Positions 1 to 13,108 of a DNA stretch of 64,000 nt are shown piece after piece. The translations under genes and the position numbers were made by a program. Positions within the stretch are counted from its first letter, which is position 1. Each line of letters opens with the position of its first letter. The notes under the pieces were generated by a model, which saw only the letters and a list, made by a program, of their open reading frames with translations, was not told the origin of the DNA and made no database searches. The DNA is taken from assembly GCA_034336665.1 (NCBI GenBank), contig CM067568.1, positions 42,884,770 to 42,948,769 on the forward strand, given 5' to 3'. The stretch comes from Luscinia megarhynchos. Lineage: Eukaryota > Chordata > Aves > Passeriformes > Turdidae.

Positions 1-3000
1 CTTAGTCAGTCCTTATCTCTGCTTTAAAAGTAGTTGGTTATTAGCAATAATAATGAACACTATTGTTTTGACAAGATTTCCTCCATATAAGTCCTAAGCA
101 GAAAATTTGAATAATTTTTTTAAAAAAGGGCTAATGTTTGAAATATTTTCAGTGAGTTTGGAAACAGATTTTTTTTTCTCTTGAATAGAGGATAATTTTC
201 TGTTTCACTAGAACAGAGGTGAGCAATATTTCCCAAGAGACTCAAAAGCCTGGAAGGTAGTTGCTGCCAGGGTGGGTTAGTTTGAGGATGTGTTTGGATA
301 AAGCAAGTGGCAGCACCTCTGGTATAATACCATGTGATGCATGGTATTAGGAAATGCAGTTTATTTTGATTCAAATAAGAAGGAAAAGATTTCTAAAATA
401 ATACTTTACAGTAAACAAACTCAACTGTTGTGAACTAAACTCATATGAGTCAGTAAGTCTTATCTGTTGGAATAAATGTAACTTTTTTGTTTTGTTGCTG
501 TTTTTTATTACTTCACACTACTTTTGGAGTTAAGGTCAGATATTTGCTGTAATAGGTCAGAGATGTCTAGCTAGATTTGGAGTGAAATGTCTGACAAATT
601 CTTGCCAAATTCAAACTGAAGGCATATGGGAGTGGTGGTGGGTGAAGCCTCAGATGATTTTCCCCATTCATATATTCTAATTGTCACTGCCATTGTTGTC
701 TAAGCTGTGTATTCTGCATAACACAACACAGATGCAGTAGCCCAAAGACAGAGGTGGAGTAAAAAGGGAATTTTCACTATAAGAAAATTTCCTTTGTGTA
801 ATCAAAGCAACATCTGCAGTTACTCAGGTTCTGAAAATCCTTTTTCCAGGCTGCCTATAGGCTCTTCTGCCATCCATGTCTCCATAAAACAGAGTATTTT
901 GGTATTTTTCCTCATCTGCTCTGCTTCCATGCACACATGTATGTATCCAGTGGATGCAATGAAAACGGGAAGATGCAAGCCCATGCCTGCTGTTACACAT
1001 GTAGCAATAGCAGTATTTCTATGGCCATCAAAGTTGATTTGCTTTCAAGTTCCCTTAATTTATAACCCCCTATAAAAAAAAAGGAACACGTAGAGGTCAG
1101 AGCAGATCAGCAGAGGTAATATTACTGAAAATACCATGTATTGCATGTAAAGCTAACACCGTGTTTATACCCTACATCAACGGGTTGTGCCAACTATACA
1201 CCTTATTAACCTTATTAGCAGAAGTGTAAGTAAAGAACCTGTGCATTTAGTATGTAAAATTTTGGTGTAGACATAAATCAAAATCCAAGATTTCCCCTAC
1301 TTAGAAAGATACTTATATTAGGGACCTACCTCAGGTTTTAATACAAAGAAAAACCCATCAGCAAATCCCAAAGCAGATCCTTATATGCAGTTCATTTAAA
1401 GTACTCAAAGGTCTGCATAGAAAAGATGAGTGTCTTCTTATTTGATTCATGCAGTGACCTGAAAAAAAAAGAGTGCTAGCAAACAGAAGAAAACAATAAT
1501 TGCATTTTTGAGCAGGCATATTTTGCTGCCTGTAGAGTAGCCTAAAACTCTATCTCACTTTGTCTTTATATATTTCTCCCTCTGGCCCTCTCTCAGATTT
1601 TATTGTGCACTGCCTCTCTGCCTTTCTGAGCTCATTTGAGATGTCCAGTTTTGTATAAGCACAAGATGCTGATACTACTTTTGTGATTCCTTGCAATAAC
1701 AACCGTGCTGAAAAGTAGAACAAGGACACATACTGATAAGGACTCTGCTGTCTGGAGTGATTTGGCACATGTCAGGTGGAATTTACGTTTGTGCTGAAGG
1801 CCAACTCCAGGCTTGTGCACCTCTTAGGACCCACTTGAAAGCTACTAAGAGGGTTTAAGTGGTTTTCAAGTCTCTTGTTGGCAGTCTGCACATGGCTAAA
1901 AATCACCCACCGTGGCACAGGACTGTGGTATTTGCTTTACTATTGGTATGTGTCATTTGTGGGCCTCCTGGCAATTTTGATCAACTGATGCAACCACACA
2001 CAGACCTCAAATGTAAAGGGGGGAAGTAGAAAAACAAAGCAGAATTGCTTTCTGTGTTCTTTTCCATCTTTGTCAGGGTTCATTCAGCATAAAAGACTTT
2101 ACAGTTGAAATAAGCTTAGACAAGCTCTTTTAAAAATGTTTTAGACCAGTTATTGAGAAATATAATGATAGAAGCTTCAGGACAGAATACCAGGGCTTTA
2201 TTCTATTCTGAGGTGCTTCTTCATAACTGCAAAAAGATGGCAGACTCTACTGTGTATCTACTCTGTACACTGAGGACAAGCTGAGACTATTACAATTACT
2301 GTATCCTCCTTTCTCTGTTAATGGTCAGAACACTTGTGGTTTGGTATATTAAGTAACACTATTCACACAGATTATTCAGTCCTACAGTCATCAGCATGGG
2401 GCAGAACGAAAAATTGGCTGGAGCAACACATCCAGCTTCTGGAACTAATGTCCATTTGGCTCTGTTTTGTCTTTGAGCACCTTCTGTGTTGGCAGCATCT
2501 CTGCGCCTTCAAGGAAATAGTACAGCAGAAGGACGGCTGAAAAGTGACTTAAATCATAACTGCAGACATAAACACCATTTCTTCTTCTGCTCTGTCTCTT
2601 CTTCCCCTGGGAACTGAGCTGCTGCCAGAAATTAAAGGCAGAGAGCAGTTTCTTGGTTGATGTAAACTGTTGCAGTCAGTGTTTAAACGTGTGATCGGTG
2701 CTCCTTCATCCTGCAGGAGCAGTGCTCTGCTGGCTAACACTGCCTGGATGTATTATCTTGTGATCCCTTAAGAGTTCTCATGAGATTCTTGTGGTTTTAA
2801 TTCCACAGCTCGTGAATCACTGGGTTACAAATGTCTATTTACTATTTCTAACTTGCTCTTATTTCTACTTGTACCTAAAACTGAAGCTGCCCCATGTTAA
2901 ATTCTGTCCCATGCAACCTTCTTTTCAAAGAACTTTCAAGGTTAAATGGGAGATCTGAATGGCTCCTTGAGAAAGGTAGTAGTGTATCCTTTCACTAAAT

Positions 3001-6000
3001 GGGAACCAAATTGGAGCAAAGTGCCAAAAATTAGCTCTCTGCCAGGATCAAGACCTGGGGAGGATTCACATCCTATCATATTTTTAATCCCATCATATTT
3101 TCTTCAATCCTTTTAATCCTGTAATGTATACATTCTTATGATATGTGTTTGCCAGCAATATCAAAAAGACACAACAGGACTCTCTCACTGAAAATAGTTA
3201 TTGTCATAGAGTTACTGGAATCCTGAATGACAATTAGCAAAAAATAAATGTCAGAACCAAACAAAAGAAAGTGAGGTAAAAAATCTGTTAATGGTGTGTA
3301 TCCTTGGCAAACTCTTTTCTCCTACTGCCTCTGGTGTTTCTTTCCTCTTTGTACTCAGAAAAACCACTGGGTTTACAGTGTCCAGATAACCATTGTATGG
3401 ATGTTTTTGTATAGCTATAAGACAGTTACAGTTGCAGCTATACCTTTAATGTTTAATATTACTGATTTTTTTCCCTGAGGATACGTGGGAGCACAAGTTG
3501 TTTCCTGTATGAAGTGCTGTGTCATATCTGGTGCAGTGAGATTATTGCACTTTCTCCACCTGTGCATACAGAAAAGTGTAATTGGATCACTGGGAAAAGA
3601 TAACAAATCCAGATCCCCAGGCTCTTGTCAGGCACTGTCGATGCTGAGATATTGTACAGTTGATAAATAATTCAGCTATTTAGCTGAACAGGGATTTCAG
3701 AGGCTTAGCTGTACATTCTTCATCCATCATTTTAATATCTTTCTCCTTTTCTGTTAACTGGCTATCTGGCAATGATTTAAGAATTTTGTTAGATAACCTT
3801 CTATTTTGCCTGTTACAGGGACTGTGTCATGCAAGCAGGATTTTTCTATATCTGGGGAATATCATTTGTTCACTGGCCTCATAAGTGAATACACCATACA
3901 CGACAGGTTCTCTGAAGCAGAAGTTAAGAGTGCAAACAACTTTATTAATCTTTCTTGATAGCTCCTTAGAAGTGTTTATGGAGTAGTTCTTAGAGCTGTG
4001 AAGGAGCAGCATGCTAAGTAATATTAAAATAGGAAGGAGAGCTCTCCATCTGCTGTTGTTGGAAAGATAAACGTATGATGACACTTTCAACTTTATATTG
4101 AGGTGCCTAAGAAGTTGAGGGGCAGCTCCTTCCATATTTTCTTTCCAGGCCATATGCTACAAATATGGAAGACAAGAATATGACAACCCACGCTCATTTG
4201 CCTAAGATCCTAAATGAACCATACCCCACAAGGTAATGTGATGCCATACAGGATCTCATCAATGATGTAGCACCATGCAACACATTTAAAATGTGTCAAA
4301 ATGTTGTCTCCAAAGCAGCAATGTTTAGCCACTTAGGTCACTAAAAGCAGCTTTTTCAAACTCTCCACAGACGTTTTGCCAGGCTGCCCACATATCTCTA
4401 GATAAAAGCAAACTGTTTGCTTCACAGTGTAGAATAATTTATAGGTAGGGACCAATTTGCTTGCAAAGAAACAGCAGGTTGTCATCATTTTTTCTTAGTA
4501 CAAAATGCATTATGTTAACCGCAGTACAGAATGAATGTGTTCCAAAAGGGGAATTATTTGAAATTAATTTAGTATTATTAGTTTTTCTCAAACAGTCATG
4601 TCCAGCTTTGTCAAGAAAAGCTGTAAGCCCTCTGGAAAATGGTCAAGAAGGCAAAGAAAGATTATCTTTCTATTTCTTTCATTGTGTTAAGTGCAGCTGT
4701 CCAGAGGCAGATAATTCCACAACAATTTTCATGGTTTTTAGTAGTGGAATGTAAACACTATTTTACAAATGCTTTTATGAAGTGGAATAGTGTCCAAACT
4801 TATGTATTTGGGTAAAAAAGTCAATTTTTTATTCTTCTCTTATAGCTTTTTCTCTGTCTCTGGTCACAAAGGATCAGAAAACATAGGACCTCAGGCATTT
4901 CCTATTGAAAATATTATCAAAACTGACAAATCTACATGCAAGTTTTTTACTTCAGTGGAATATATTTTAATGAAATGCATTTTGTTGAAATGTTCTGGAT
5001 AGCTCCTCATGTGAGATTCTTTTCATCTGCCATTTCCAACTTCCCAAACCAGCATCACATCATCACATTGATGAGTTTATGGAGTCCTGGATGAGATCCA
5101 TCAAAACTATTTCACCTAAGATATGAGAACAGCTTTTGGGGATGAAAGACTAGGGAGTTAATTTACTGCCATAGTAAATAGATCATTCTCACTGTTTGAC
5201 AAATTTGATAAGTTTTGAACACTGCAGCATTAGACTGGTGAAAAAATAGAGTAGGCCTTGGGGCAAGGTTAATAAAGACACCAATAACCCTTTGTTAGTA
5301 GGTGCAGTACTCCATTTAATATGAGTCCTGGAGGTGATCATCTGTTCCTCTTTGCCCACTGGAGTGAAAATATCATGATGGTCGCCATCTGGAGTAAATT
5401 TTCAGCAATCAGCAATTTTATAATGAAAGCAGGGATATTTCCTTGTAGAAAGAGGCTTGGGCTGTCAGTGACTTTGGGCTGCCTTGAAGTCCTACACCAC
5501 TTAGAAGCTCACATTGGTAAAAAAAAAACCTGGAGTTCTGCATCTTTTCTTCTTCCTTGTGTTTTGTGAGGGAGTCCTGCCTGCTCATGTACAGGCAATT
5601 AAATATTTTGCTTTTTAATTTGTGTCCTCATTAACTTTTACTCTAGCAATTAGTTAGAAATTAGTTAGTTACAATTAGTTGAAATACCCGGCTTGGGTGT
5701 TTCCCACATTAGAATTCAGAACTCCACAGCAGGAAATTCTTAGTGGCAGTTTTCCATTTCTAGAACTCCTAATGTGAAATCATCACTAGAAATAGCTTCA
5801 TGTGAGATTAATTGATGCAGGCATTCATTCAGATAAGACTGGATGATGTGACAAAGGAAAACATGAATTTGGATGAATATGTTTTCCACTAGACATTCTA
5901 CAGTATTTCATTTATGGGTTTTATTACTAAAAATAGTCTTATTTTTAAGACTATTTAATGACAAATATGTATTTACCAATGTATGTGTGAGCAAGGACAA

Positions 6001-6760
6001 TTTTTCTTTCCACAGACTGCAAACACAGTTGTTTCTGGGCTCAGAGGCTTGTTAATTTTCCCAGGTGAGGTAGTCTTGCTGAAGTTACGCAAGGTCAAAT
6101 TTTCAGAATAACTTCCTTCTGTTACAATTCAGTAACTGTTAAACACAGGAATGAAGATAACATTAGTCTGGGTAGTCTCCACACCTGAACTTTGGCACTT
6201 CAACACCCATTTATGGAGGAGTCTGAGGAGCTGAGCAGGGTGTGTCACGCAGCACAGTGCCTGGCAGGGTGACTGGCAGCCTTGTGTTCATGGCCCCACC
6301 TGAGGCATTAATGCTATTGATCCTGTAGCTATATCAGCTCTGCTTCCTGGAGTGCAGCAGTCACTTTAGTGATTATGTCTTGCAGCAGGCTCTCTCTCTT
6401 GACCTGTTACTGGTTCCTGTTAAAGTGTGCAAGGAAAAAAATCTGTTATACCTGAGCTTTCCATCCCCCCAACCTATATTTTTTTCTTTATTTTTCCCTT
6501 TTCTCTCCCTCCCTCTTACATGCCTCCTCATGCCTATGAAGTAATTTCACTCTGCAGTAACTCGCAGGTAAAAAAGTCTGGGAATAGTGCTTTTATAAGA
6601 ATACATGCACATTTTCCCAGTCACAATGTCTTAAAAAACTCAGTTTGTCAGGTGTGTAACAGAGACTCCAGTGAACAAGTCAGCAGCCACAGACAACTTT
6701 CAGGAAGAGGTGTGTGCATGTGAGTGTGGACAGACAAAGTGGGAAGAACACAAGTCCCAC

Positions 6761-6787
6761 ATTTATTTATTTATTTGTTTGTTTATT
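6761..6787. repeat. Short (ATTT)n/(GTTT)n microsatellite
   Basis: Four-base units ATTT followed by GTTT, about six copies in total, in probable FLRT2 intron. Confidence 0.8.
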
Positions 6788-7721
6788 CAGGGGAGAGAAC
6801 GTTTCCTGCTGCTTAGCTCCCTCTCCTGGCAGTCAGGAATTGGGCTATATCAGAGTCCTGTTGAACCTGTACACTACCCAAATTTACAAGGACAAAGCTC
6901 TTGTTTCCTATAAAAGCATGCCTTTTAAAAAGGGATTTCTAGAAGCCTGCATCCTTCTGGGCAGTGTGTCTGCATAATAATTTGCAGGAATGTAGCTAGA
7001 AAGAGAAAAAAGGCTTGGAGGACCAGAAGATTACAGAAGAACCAGAAGGAGAAAGATGGCAAATGATGTCTTTATACCCACTGTTGCAAGATGCACCACT
7101 CTCTAAATTTTTCTCTGTCTCCACCAAGGCAGATCCAAATCAATTTCACTTGCATCCTCAGGCTGCCTGATTTGAGGTTTTGAGAATAATTATAAATGCA
7201 AGTTGAGCAGTAAAACCAGAAACATCCTGATCAGGGTAGGAAAAAGCACAAGAGTTCAGAGAGTATGTTTGCTGAATCATTTTGCTAAAAGTATGGCAAA
7301 GACATTAAAGCCCCTTTTCTGCCAAACTCAGTTCATATAGACTTCATTGTATCTGTAACAGTGTACAGAGACACTCTAAGGTTTTCTTCCTATACTGGCT
7401 ACTGAGCATTATGCTGTCATCAATGCTCAGTTTGGAAGAGGGCACCAAGGATGGTTTCTTACTCTCTATCTCTTTTTCTTCACCTCTTTTTCTTCCTCCT
7501 TGCCTCCTCTTTGCTTACATAATACACACCCATAACTATGAAGCAGCCAGAACGAGCAGGCATGCAAAAGGCTTTCCTATAAAAGCATTTTGATTCCTTT
7601 GGGTCATTTTCCTGTGCCTTTTGATGCAGAGATTATAGACTCATATTAAAATTTGAACACAAAATACAAACCCAAGAAACTCTCGAGAAATATATACAAC
7701 AAAACCAAGGCTCCTAATCCC

Positions 7722-7823
7722 TTAAAAAAACCCAAAACACACAAACAAACATATAAATTAAAAAAAAATAAAAAAACAGAAACCAACCCCCCCCCCAAAA
7801 AAAAAAAACAAAACAGCAAAACA
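7722..7823. repeat. A/C-rich low-complexity tract
   Basis: About 100 bases almost lacking G and poor in T. It includes short CAAA and ACAAAC runs, a C10 run at 7787-7796 and an A12 run at 7797-7808. Open frames over it on both strands are composition artefacts. Confidence 0.85.
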
Positions 7824-10800
7824 CCAGGATATTCATTAATGCATACACTCACAGATGTGAACTCTACTTATAAGGAAAAAAGGCATTTGTCAGGCATTAT
7901 TCTGTAATTTGTCTTGTTAGCAGTTGATAGATACACAGTGACATTTTTCTTATGAACAAGGAACTCTGTAGTAGATTTCATACGAATGGAATTAGATTTG
8001 TTTTCTGTTTGTCATTCAATTCCAGACATAACAGCCTTGTACTTACTGTATATTATAATTATGTAGAGTAAGATTATGACTTGATTATAACCCTGGTCTG
8101 CAGTACAGCCAAGAAAATCTATGCCAAATGGTTTAGTGCTAAATAAGAGTCACCGACTGGTAACAGTGAAAAGAATAGGTATGACCATTTGATTTTGGTT
8201 TTGCTTGCCATTCAATTTATGTTGCTTGGCACTCAGGTCCAGATAAATGGATGAACTGCTGGGAAAAGTGGTGCTAAGTGGTTAGACTTTCAGAGAACAA
8301 AATGCCTTGGATTCCTTTGGCCTGTTTTTTATTATTTTCAGGATTCCTTGAAGGAAAGAATAGCCGAGTATTCTTAATTTTATTATCTCTGAAAAATTTA
8401 TAGCCTTAATGTAAACCATGGTTAGGCAAATGAAGACAGACAACCTGGCTTTAGGAGTGCTTCAAAACTCTGTGCTTATAACACAGGGCTGTAAGTATTT
8501 GTGTGCAGGCTTGGCTCCACATGCTATCTTCTCCCTTTATTCTGTTATCTTCCCTGAATATCACTAGGTTCTCAGGTAGCCACAGGGACCTTGGCTGCAA
8601 GATTGGAAGACTGCAGAATGAAAAATGGGAAAGATGGTTCTAAGGGCAGCTTTGAAGATCCTTTAGAGAGCCACTGAGGCAGTATCCCACTCAGTGAGGT
8701 AGGAAAAGGCTCCACAAGCAGACTACTAGTGACATTTTTCCCCCAGATGCCACAAATTCATAACTGAGCATCATTTTCAGTAATATATTAATTATTTCAT
8801 GGCTATGCACAGCAAGGTGACAAAGATTGGAAGTTGTATGGGGGATTGTGACCAGTAAAAGTACGATTAAAAAAATGTGACCTTCCCAGCTTGCAGCCAG
8901 GTGTTTCAGCCTTTAAAGTATCTTTAATGAAATCACCTTATCTTTTATCCAGTACTTAAAGCCAGAATTTTTCTTTTCCAGCTAGCATCAGTTATGCCAA
9001 AAGGGAATTTAAACAAGGCAGCTTTGAAAAAAGACAGTGAGATAAAAATGTTGATCAGAAATCCATTGTAAGTTGTGAAAATAAATATTTCCATTGATTG
9101 CAGAAGCTACTAAGCCAAATTTTAAGACTTGGCCACCTAAAACATGTGATATTTTCTCATCTATTTCAATGTGGTTTTCTTAACTTTATTGTATCATTCC
9201 TTAAATCCTAATGGGATTTAATATCCTGGCTGTAGCAAGGCAGGAAATGTCTTACACATTTGGAAGATATAACTTGTGTCTAAGGAGGATATAGTGAGAA
9301 ATAATAAAAATCAAGCGTACAGGGGAGGAAACAGAAACAAAAATTACCAAATTATTGAGTAACAGATGTGTTGTTGGGACATTTGCTTGTTGATTTCTTT
9401 AAGTTAATTGTGACACTTGCCTTTTCCTCTACCTACATTGGTTAATAGAACTTTCTGACTTCAAATAAGCAAAGTTACTGCCACGTATAGCTTGTCAGTC
9501 AACTCCCAAGATTTGCAACCACAATAGCTAAGGAATGCCTTTAATTCCTCCACTTCCAAATTTCTGTGTCTGGAAAAATCAGTAAATTTGCAGAGAGCCT
9601 CAATTTAGTGTTTGCAGTTGTATTGAAAACAGAGTTTGCTTTGGGAAGCCAGCATGCCAGGAGTGGGGGGTGAGGGGGAGCTGAGTGACTCTACCTGCCT
9701 TCAGTTTTGGCAGTTTACTGAGGAAAAAACTGTTTACACAGTATTTGTGGATATATAATGTATGCATGATGGTTTTCCTGCAAAAAAATTATTTTTTTTA
9801 ATCAAACAGGTTTCCAACTCTTCAATCTTTTTAATGCTTTTGGGATAGAGATTTCTGACACAGAGACAGAACTCACTTTTGTATTAGGGTCCCGGAGATA
9901 TGCTGAAAAATACAGCAATTATGAGCTCTATTTTAAGTTAGTATTAAGCTGTTGTAAAAGATTACTGAAGTAAAACCCTTTCCAAAAAGTTATTTAAATA
10001 TATTTAATTTTATCCTGGCTTCCTCATTCTTTACCTCTGCCACACCACAGTCAACCCTGAAATCATAAATGTATAGTTAGACATGTCCTTGTTCTGTTGC
10101 TTAGTACAATCAAGAGTAGTCCCAAATACATATAATCTGTACTTATTTTTATTGTATCAATTTATTAAGGGCTGATATTTAGAGTTTAGGATACTGGCAT
10201 TAATAAGTGGACTACCTTTCTTACCATGACAAGGGAAGAAAACATTAGGAAAGTTTTAACAGATTTCTAATAGCAAAATCTAGGTAACAAAAAAAAGAGA
10301 GAAACTCCAGAATCTGCTTAAATGGCTGTCCAGTCAAAGCTCTTTTTCTTGGTAATATCTAAAGAGAAGTGCTGTGTGCTTCACCTAATTTGTTTGAATC
10401 ATTACTGAAATCTTTAATTCATAGTGCCACATCTGCTTAGGTGAGAGGTGCACTGGACAGAGTACCAGAATGAGGTGAATGCATAAATCAGTTTTAATAT
10501 GACAGTCAGTTCTTAGGAGGTTCCCAGCAAACCAGGAGCTGTAGCTGCTTGTGGCTGCATGTTCTCAGCTGGGTTTTCTGTTGTACCCAGGAGTGAAATC
10601 AAAGCTAATCAGTAACTGGACTTACAATCAGAAGCGAGCTTCTGCAGGGTATTGGATCTGTTAGGAGGTACCTGCTGTCTCTCTCTGATGATGATGGAAA
10701 AGTGGGAGAGGGATAACAGCTCTGCATATCCATTCTCATTTTAAAAGAGAGTGTCATGATGGATCAGAGCACTGTGATCTAGATGGGAGCCAGGCCGTGT

Positions 10801-11335
10801 TAGAGGCAGATACACTGTCACACTTAGGCTCATGTTAGGATGTAATCCTGTTAAGAGTTTCTCTACAGCATCACATCATCTGGCGTAATTGAGAAGAAAA
10901 TCACTCTTGACTGAAATATGCCTGTGAGACAGAAAACCATGAACAGTGGGGTACCTAATCTTGCTGTTTCTATAAAAGGACAATACCCAGTGTAGGCTGT
11001 ATTACAGTATTACATTTATATCTCTTTTAAAATTTGAATTTTTTATCATAAACAGGATTTTTCAGGGTCTCACTTCTTTATCTCCAACTGTTTGAACCTT
11101 GAGGCTGATACTTGATGGTGCTTTAAAGAAATACAGTAATCTGAAAGTGCAAGGTTGAAGGGTTATGACAGTTTGTCTGCTATGGGTGCTTTCTGCACTA
11201 CCAATCCATAGGATTCCCAAAAGTAGCATCAGGGAGATGTTATAAACTGCACAGCTGTATCAAAAGAACAAGGTTTTATGCACGACCAAAGTAAGTTTCT
11301 TTCTGAATGACCTGGATGTTCTTGAATTGTTTAAA

Positions 11336-11463
11336 ATAAATATAAATATAAATATAAATATAAATATAAATATAAATATAAATATAAATATAAATATAAA
11401 TATAAATATAAATATAAATATAAATATAAATATAAATATAAATATAAATATAAATATAAATAT
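11336..11463. repeat. Pure hexanucleotide array (TATAAA)n
   Basis: Perfect tandem repeat of the 6-base unit TATAAA, about 21 copies in 128 bases with no interruption visible. It decays abruptly into TATGAATGAATAA on the right and AAAATAAA on the left. Every unit contains the TATA-box core TATAAATA across the junction. Such purity suggests a young array that is probably variable in length. The Ile/Tyr repeat frame read through it on the minus strand is not a gene. Confidence 0.97.
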
Positions 11464-12640
11464 GAATGAATAATAGAAAAAAACCGAAAGACATCCATTT
11501 TGAAATAGAATTTTTGTTCACTAAAATTCTATTTGGTTGAAATCCCAGCCTGAGTTTTGATCTGGATAAACAAAAACCTGGAAAAATTCTGTGCTTATGT
11601 CACTGCAGTTGAAGACCCTGAGAGCTGCACATGTTTTGTGCTTGCTAAGGTTGATATCCTTCATCAGGTCCAACTATGTATAATGCATGGAGGGGCAGCA
11701 GGCACGACAACCATTGGAAACAACAAACAACAAGACAAGATAACATCAAAACCAACACAGTTCCTTTCATTGCATGCTTTAGAGAGTGGGAATGATTGGT
11801 TATAGACCTAAATAATAAATGGTAGCTGAGAACATAAAAAGTATCCTTACAAGCTGAAAATACACATTAAGGAGCTCAACTATACTAAAGCTAATGCACT
11901 TGTTTATGTAGCCATTCACAGATAACTGTGTAGCAAAATTAAAAGTCGTATCTAACCTTTATGGTTCCAAAGGAAGTGTTTGCAAAACTGCCATAGTTTG
12001 AGCTGGTCTCCTAAAACAATAACTTAGCAGATGTAAGCTTGTTTCATTTAGTGGAGAACAAGTTGTGAAATCTATTGACAGCACAGTTTACATCAGAACC
12101 AATATCAAGATGATAGTTTTAGAAAATACATCTCTTACAGCAGAGTATCTTACATTTGTGGACTACCATACTTGTTTAAAAGATTTTTCTCATAAGGTTC
12201 TAATTCACTAGAGCAAGGTACAATAAGCTGGCAGTGTGCATTAATTTGGACAATATATGCAATGGTATTACAGAAATAGAAGCAGAATATCCCAGAGTCT
12301 GGTAAAAAATGAAAAAAAAAACCACATACAGTGAGATTAAAGAATCCAGCCCAGAGTCTACTCTGTCAGGCATCAGTGAATAGCAGTCATTGAAGTCAGT
12401 GGTTCTGCAAAAGAAAAATAATTACCTGAGCAAAAATTTCTGGTTAAATGCTTTAGGTTTTGGGTTGGTTTTAGTCCTAGAATTTTAAACAGACTTTGAG
12501 AGGACAAACACTGGAGGTATAGTATGCAAATGCAAGTAGTAGATCTAGCCTTCACTGAAGTCATTGAAAGTTCTGCAGTCATTGCATCAAATCTATTTCA
12601 AGACTATTTAACAGTAATATTAAGCTAATGTTTAATATTA
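11464..12640. other. Non-coding, last part of the probable FLRT2 intron
   Basis: AT-rich sequence between the (TATAAA)n array and the first FLRT2 acceptor. No recognisable gene, RNA or transposon. It ends in short T-rich runs leading into the splice acceptors. Confidence 0.45.
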
Positions 12641-12668
12641 ATGCCTTTTTTTCCTTTTTTTTTCCCAG
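12641..12668 (+). promoter_or_regulatory. Alternative 3' splice site upstream of the FLRT2 exon
   Basis: A nearly pure T tract with two C interruptions leads to TTTCCCAG ending at 12668. Possible branch-point sequences (TAAGCTAATG and neighbours) lie about 40 nt upstream of the AG. On sequence alone it is as strong as the acceptor ending at 12773, 105 nt downstream. Either could define the coding exon, or both could be used alternatively. Confidence 0.4.
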
Positions 12669-12735
12669 AAATCCATAAAGAGCTCAGCCTTAGAATAGTC
12701 TTCTAATGGGCTTGATCTTCCCTGTTAAACATTTC

Positions 12736-12773
12736 ATGCTATTCATCTTTTTCTTTTCTCTTTCCTTTTACAG
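12736..12773 (+). promoter_or_regulatory. FLRT2: 3' splice site (acceptor) of the FLRT2 coding exon
   Basis: A long polypyrimidine tract (T/C from about 12743) runs into TTTTACAG ending at 12773. The next bases, GCAG, offer a second AG four bases further on. This is the closest strong acceptor to the start codon. Use of this site is inferred, not shown. Confidence 0.55.
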
Positions 12774-12800
12774 GCAGGCCAGATCTGACAGATAGCGGAT

Positions 12801-12830
12801 ATGAGGACTTTGCTGACTTCAGAAAGCTGA
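12801..12830 (+). promoter_or_regulatory. Upstream ORF 1 in the FLRT2 leader
   Basis: ATG followed by eight codons and TGA, lying 27 nt after the inferred exon start. G is at -3 and A at +4, so initiation context is moderate. It could lower scanning to the FLRT2 start. Translation is not shown. Confidence 0.35.
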
Positions 12831-12916
12831 CAGAAAGCAACAGACTTCAGTGAAATACCCCTCCAAGAACAGAGACTTGGTAGCATTAAAGTAACCTGCT
12901 GTTCAACTGCAAAGAC

Positions 12917-12967
12917 ATGGCAACTGGTTCTTTCAGCACACATGGAGGAAGGCAACAAACATTGTAA
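12917..12967 (+). promoter_or_regulatory. Upstream ORF 2 in the FLRT2 leader
   Basis: ATG with G at -3 and G at +4, a good Kozak context, encoding 16 residues and ending in TAA. It overlaps upstream ORF 3 in another frame. Of the four upstream ORFs it has one of the two best initiation contexts. Confidence 0.4.
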
Positions 12968-12977
12968 CCCTGGCTAA
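12942..12977 (+). promoter_or_regulatory. Upstream ORF 3 in the FLRT2 leader
   Basis: ATG with A at -3 and G at +4, an optimal-type context, encoding 11 residues and ending in TAA. It overlaps upstream ORF 2 in a different frame. It closes about 205 nt before the FLRT2 ATG, leaving room for reinitiation. Confidence 0.4.
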
Positions 12978-13019
12978 TAAGACTGTGTTTTCCTTATCAA
13001 AAGTAGGAGTTAGGGCAAT

Positions 13020-13027
13020 TATAAAAG
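13020..13027 (+). promoter_or_regulatory. TATA-box-like motif in the FLRT2 leader
   Basis: TATAAAAG, a perfect TATA consensus, about 155 nt upstream of the FLRT2 start. If active it would start transcription near 13050 and give a short leader with only upstream ORF 4. The AT-rich setting makes a chance match likely. Confidence 0.15.
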
Positions 13028-13099
13028 GATTATTTTATTGTTAGCCTCCAGGACTTTAACTCTGGCCTGAACACTGGACATAAATAGAAGCCAATTTTA

Positions 13100-13108
13100 A
13101 TGACCTGA
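13100..13108 (+). promoter_or_regulatory. Upstream ORF 4, minimal (two codons)
   Basis: ATG, one threonine codon, then TGA, lying 74 nt before the FLRT2 ATG. The context is weak (T at -3). Minimal uORFs of this kind can stall or recycle ribosomes, but nothing here shows that it is used. Confidence 0.25.

Larger units (their letters stand above)
1..11335. other. Non-coding, probable FLRT2 upstream intron
   Basis: No gene seen. Open frames are short, on both strands, and resemble nothing I know; the longest is about 108 codons (3827-4153, minus). Composition is AT-rich with no CpG island. The region lies directly 5' of the FLRT2 acceptors, and FLRT2 is known to have a distant non-coding first exon, so it is most simply intronic. 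Low-complexity tracts at 6761-6787 and 7722-7823 are listed separately. I see no clear CR1 or SINE copy here. Confidence 0.5.

Noticed and set aside
7646..7907. Open frames on both strands over the A/C-rich tract, one lysine-rich and one hydrophobic
   Set aside because: Composition artefact of a low-complexity tract that rarely encodes stops on either strand.
11276..11521. Minus-strand Ile/Tyr repeat protein of about 81 residues
   Set aside because: It is simply the translation of the (TATAAA)n array; no start context, domain or flanking gene structure supports it.
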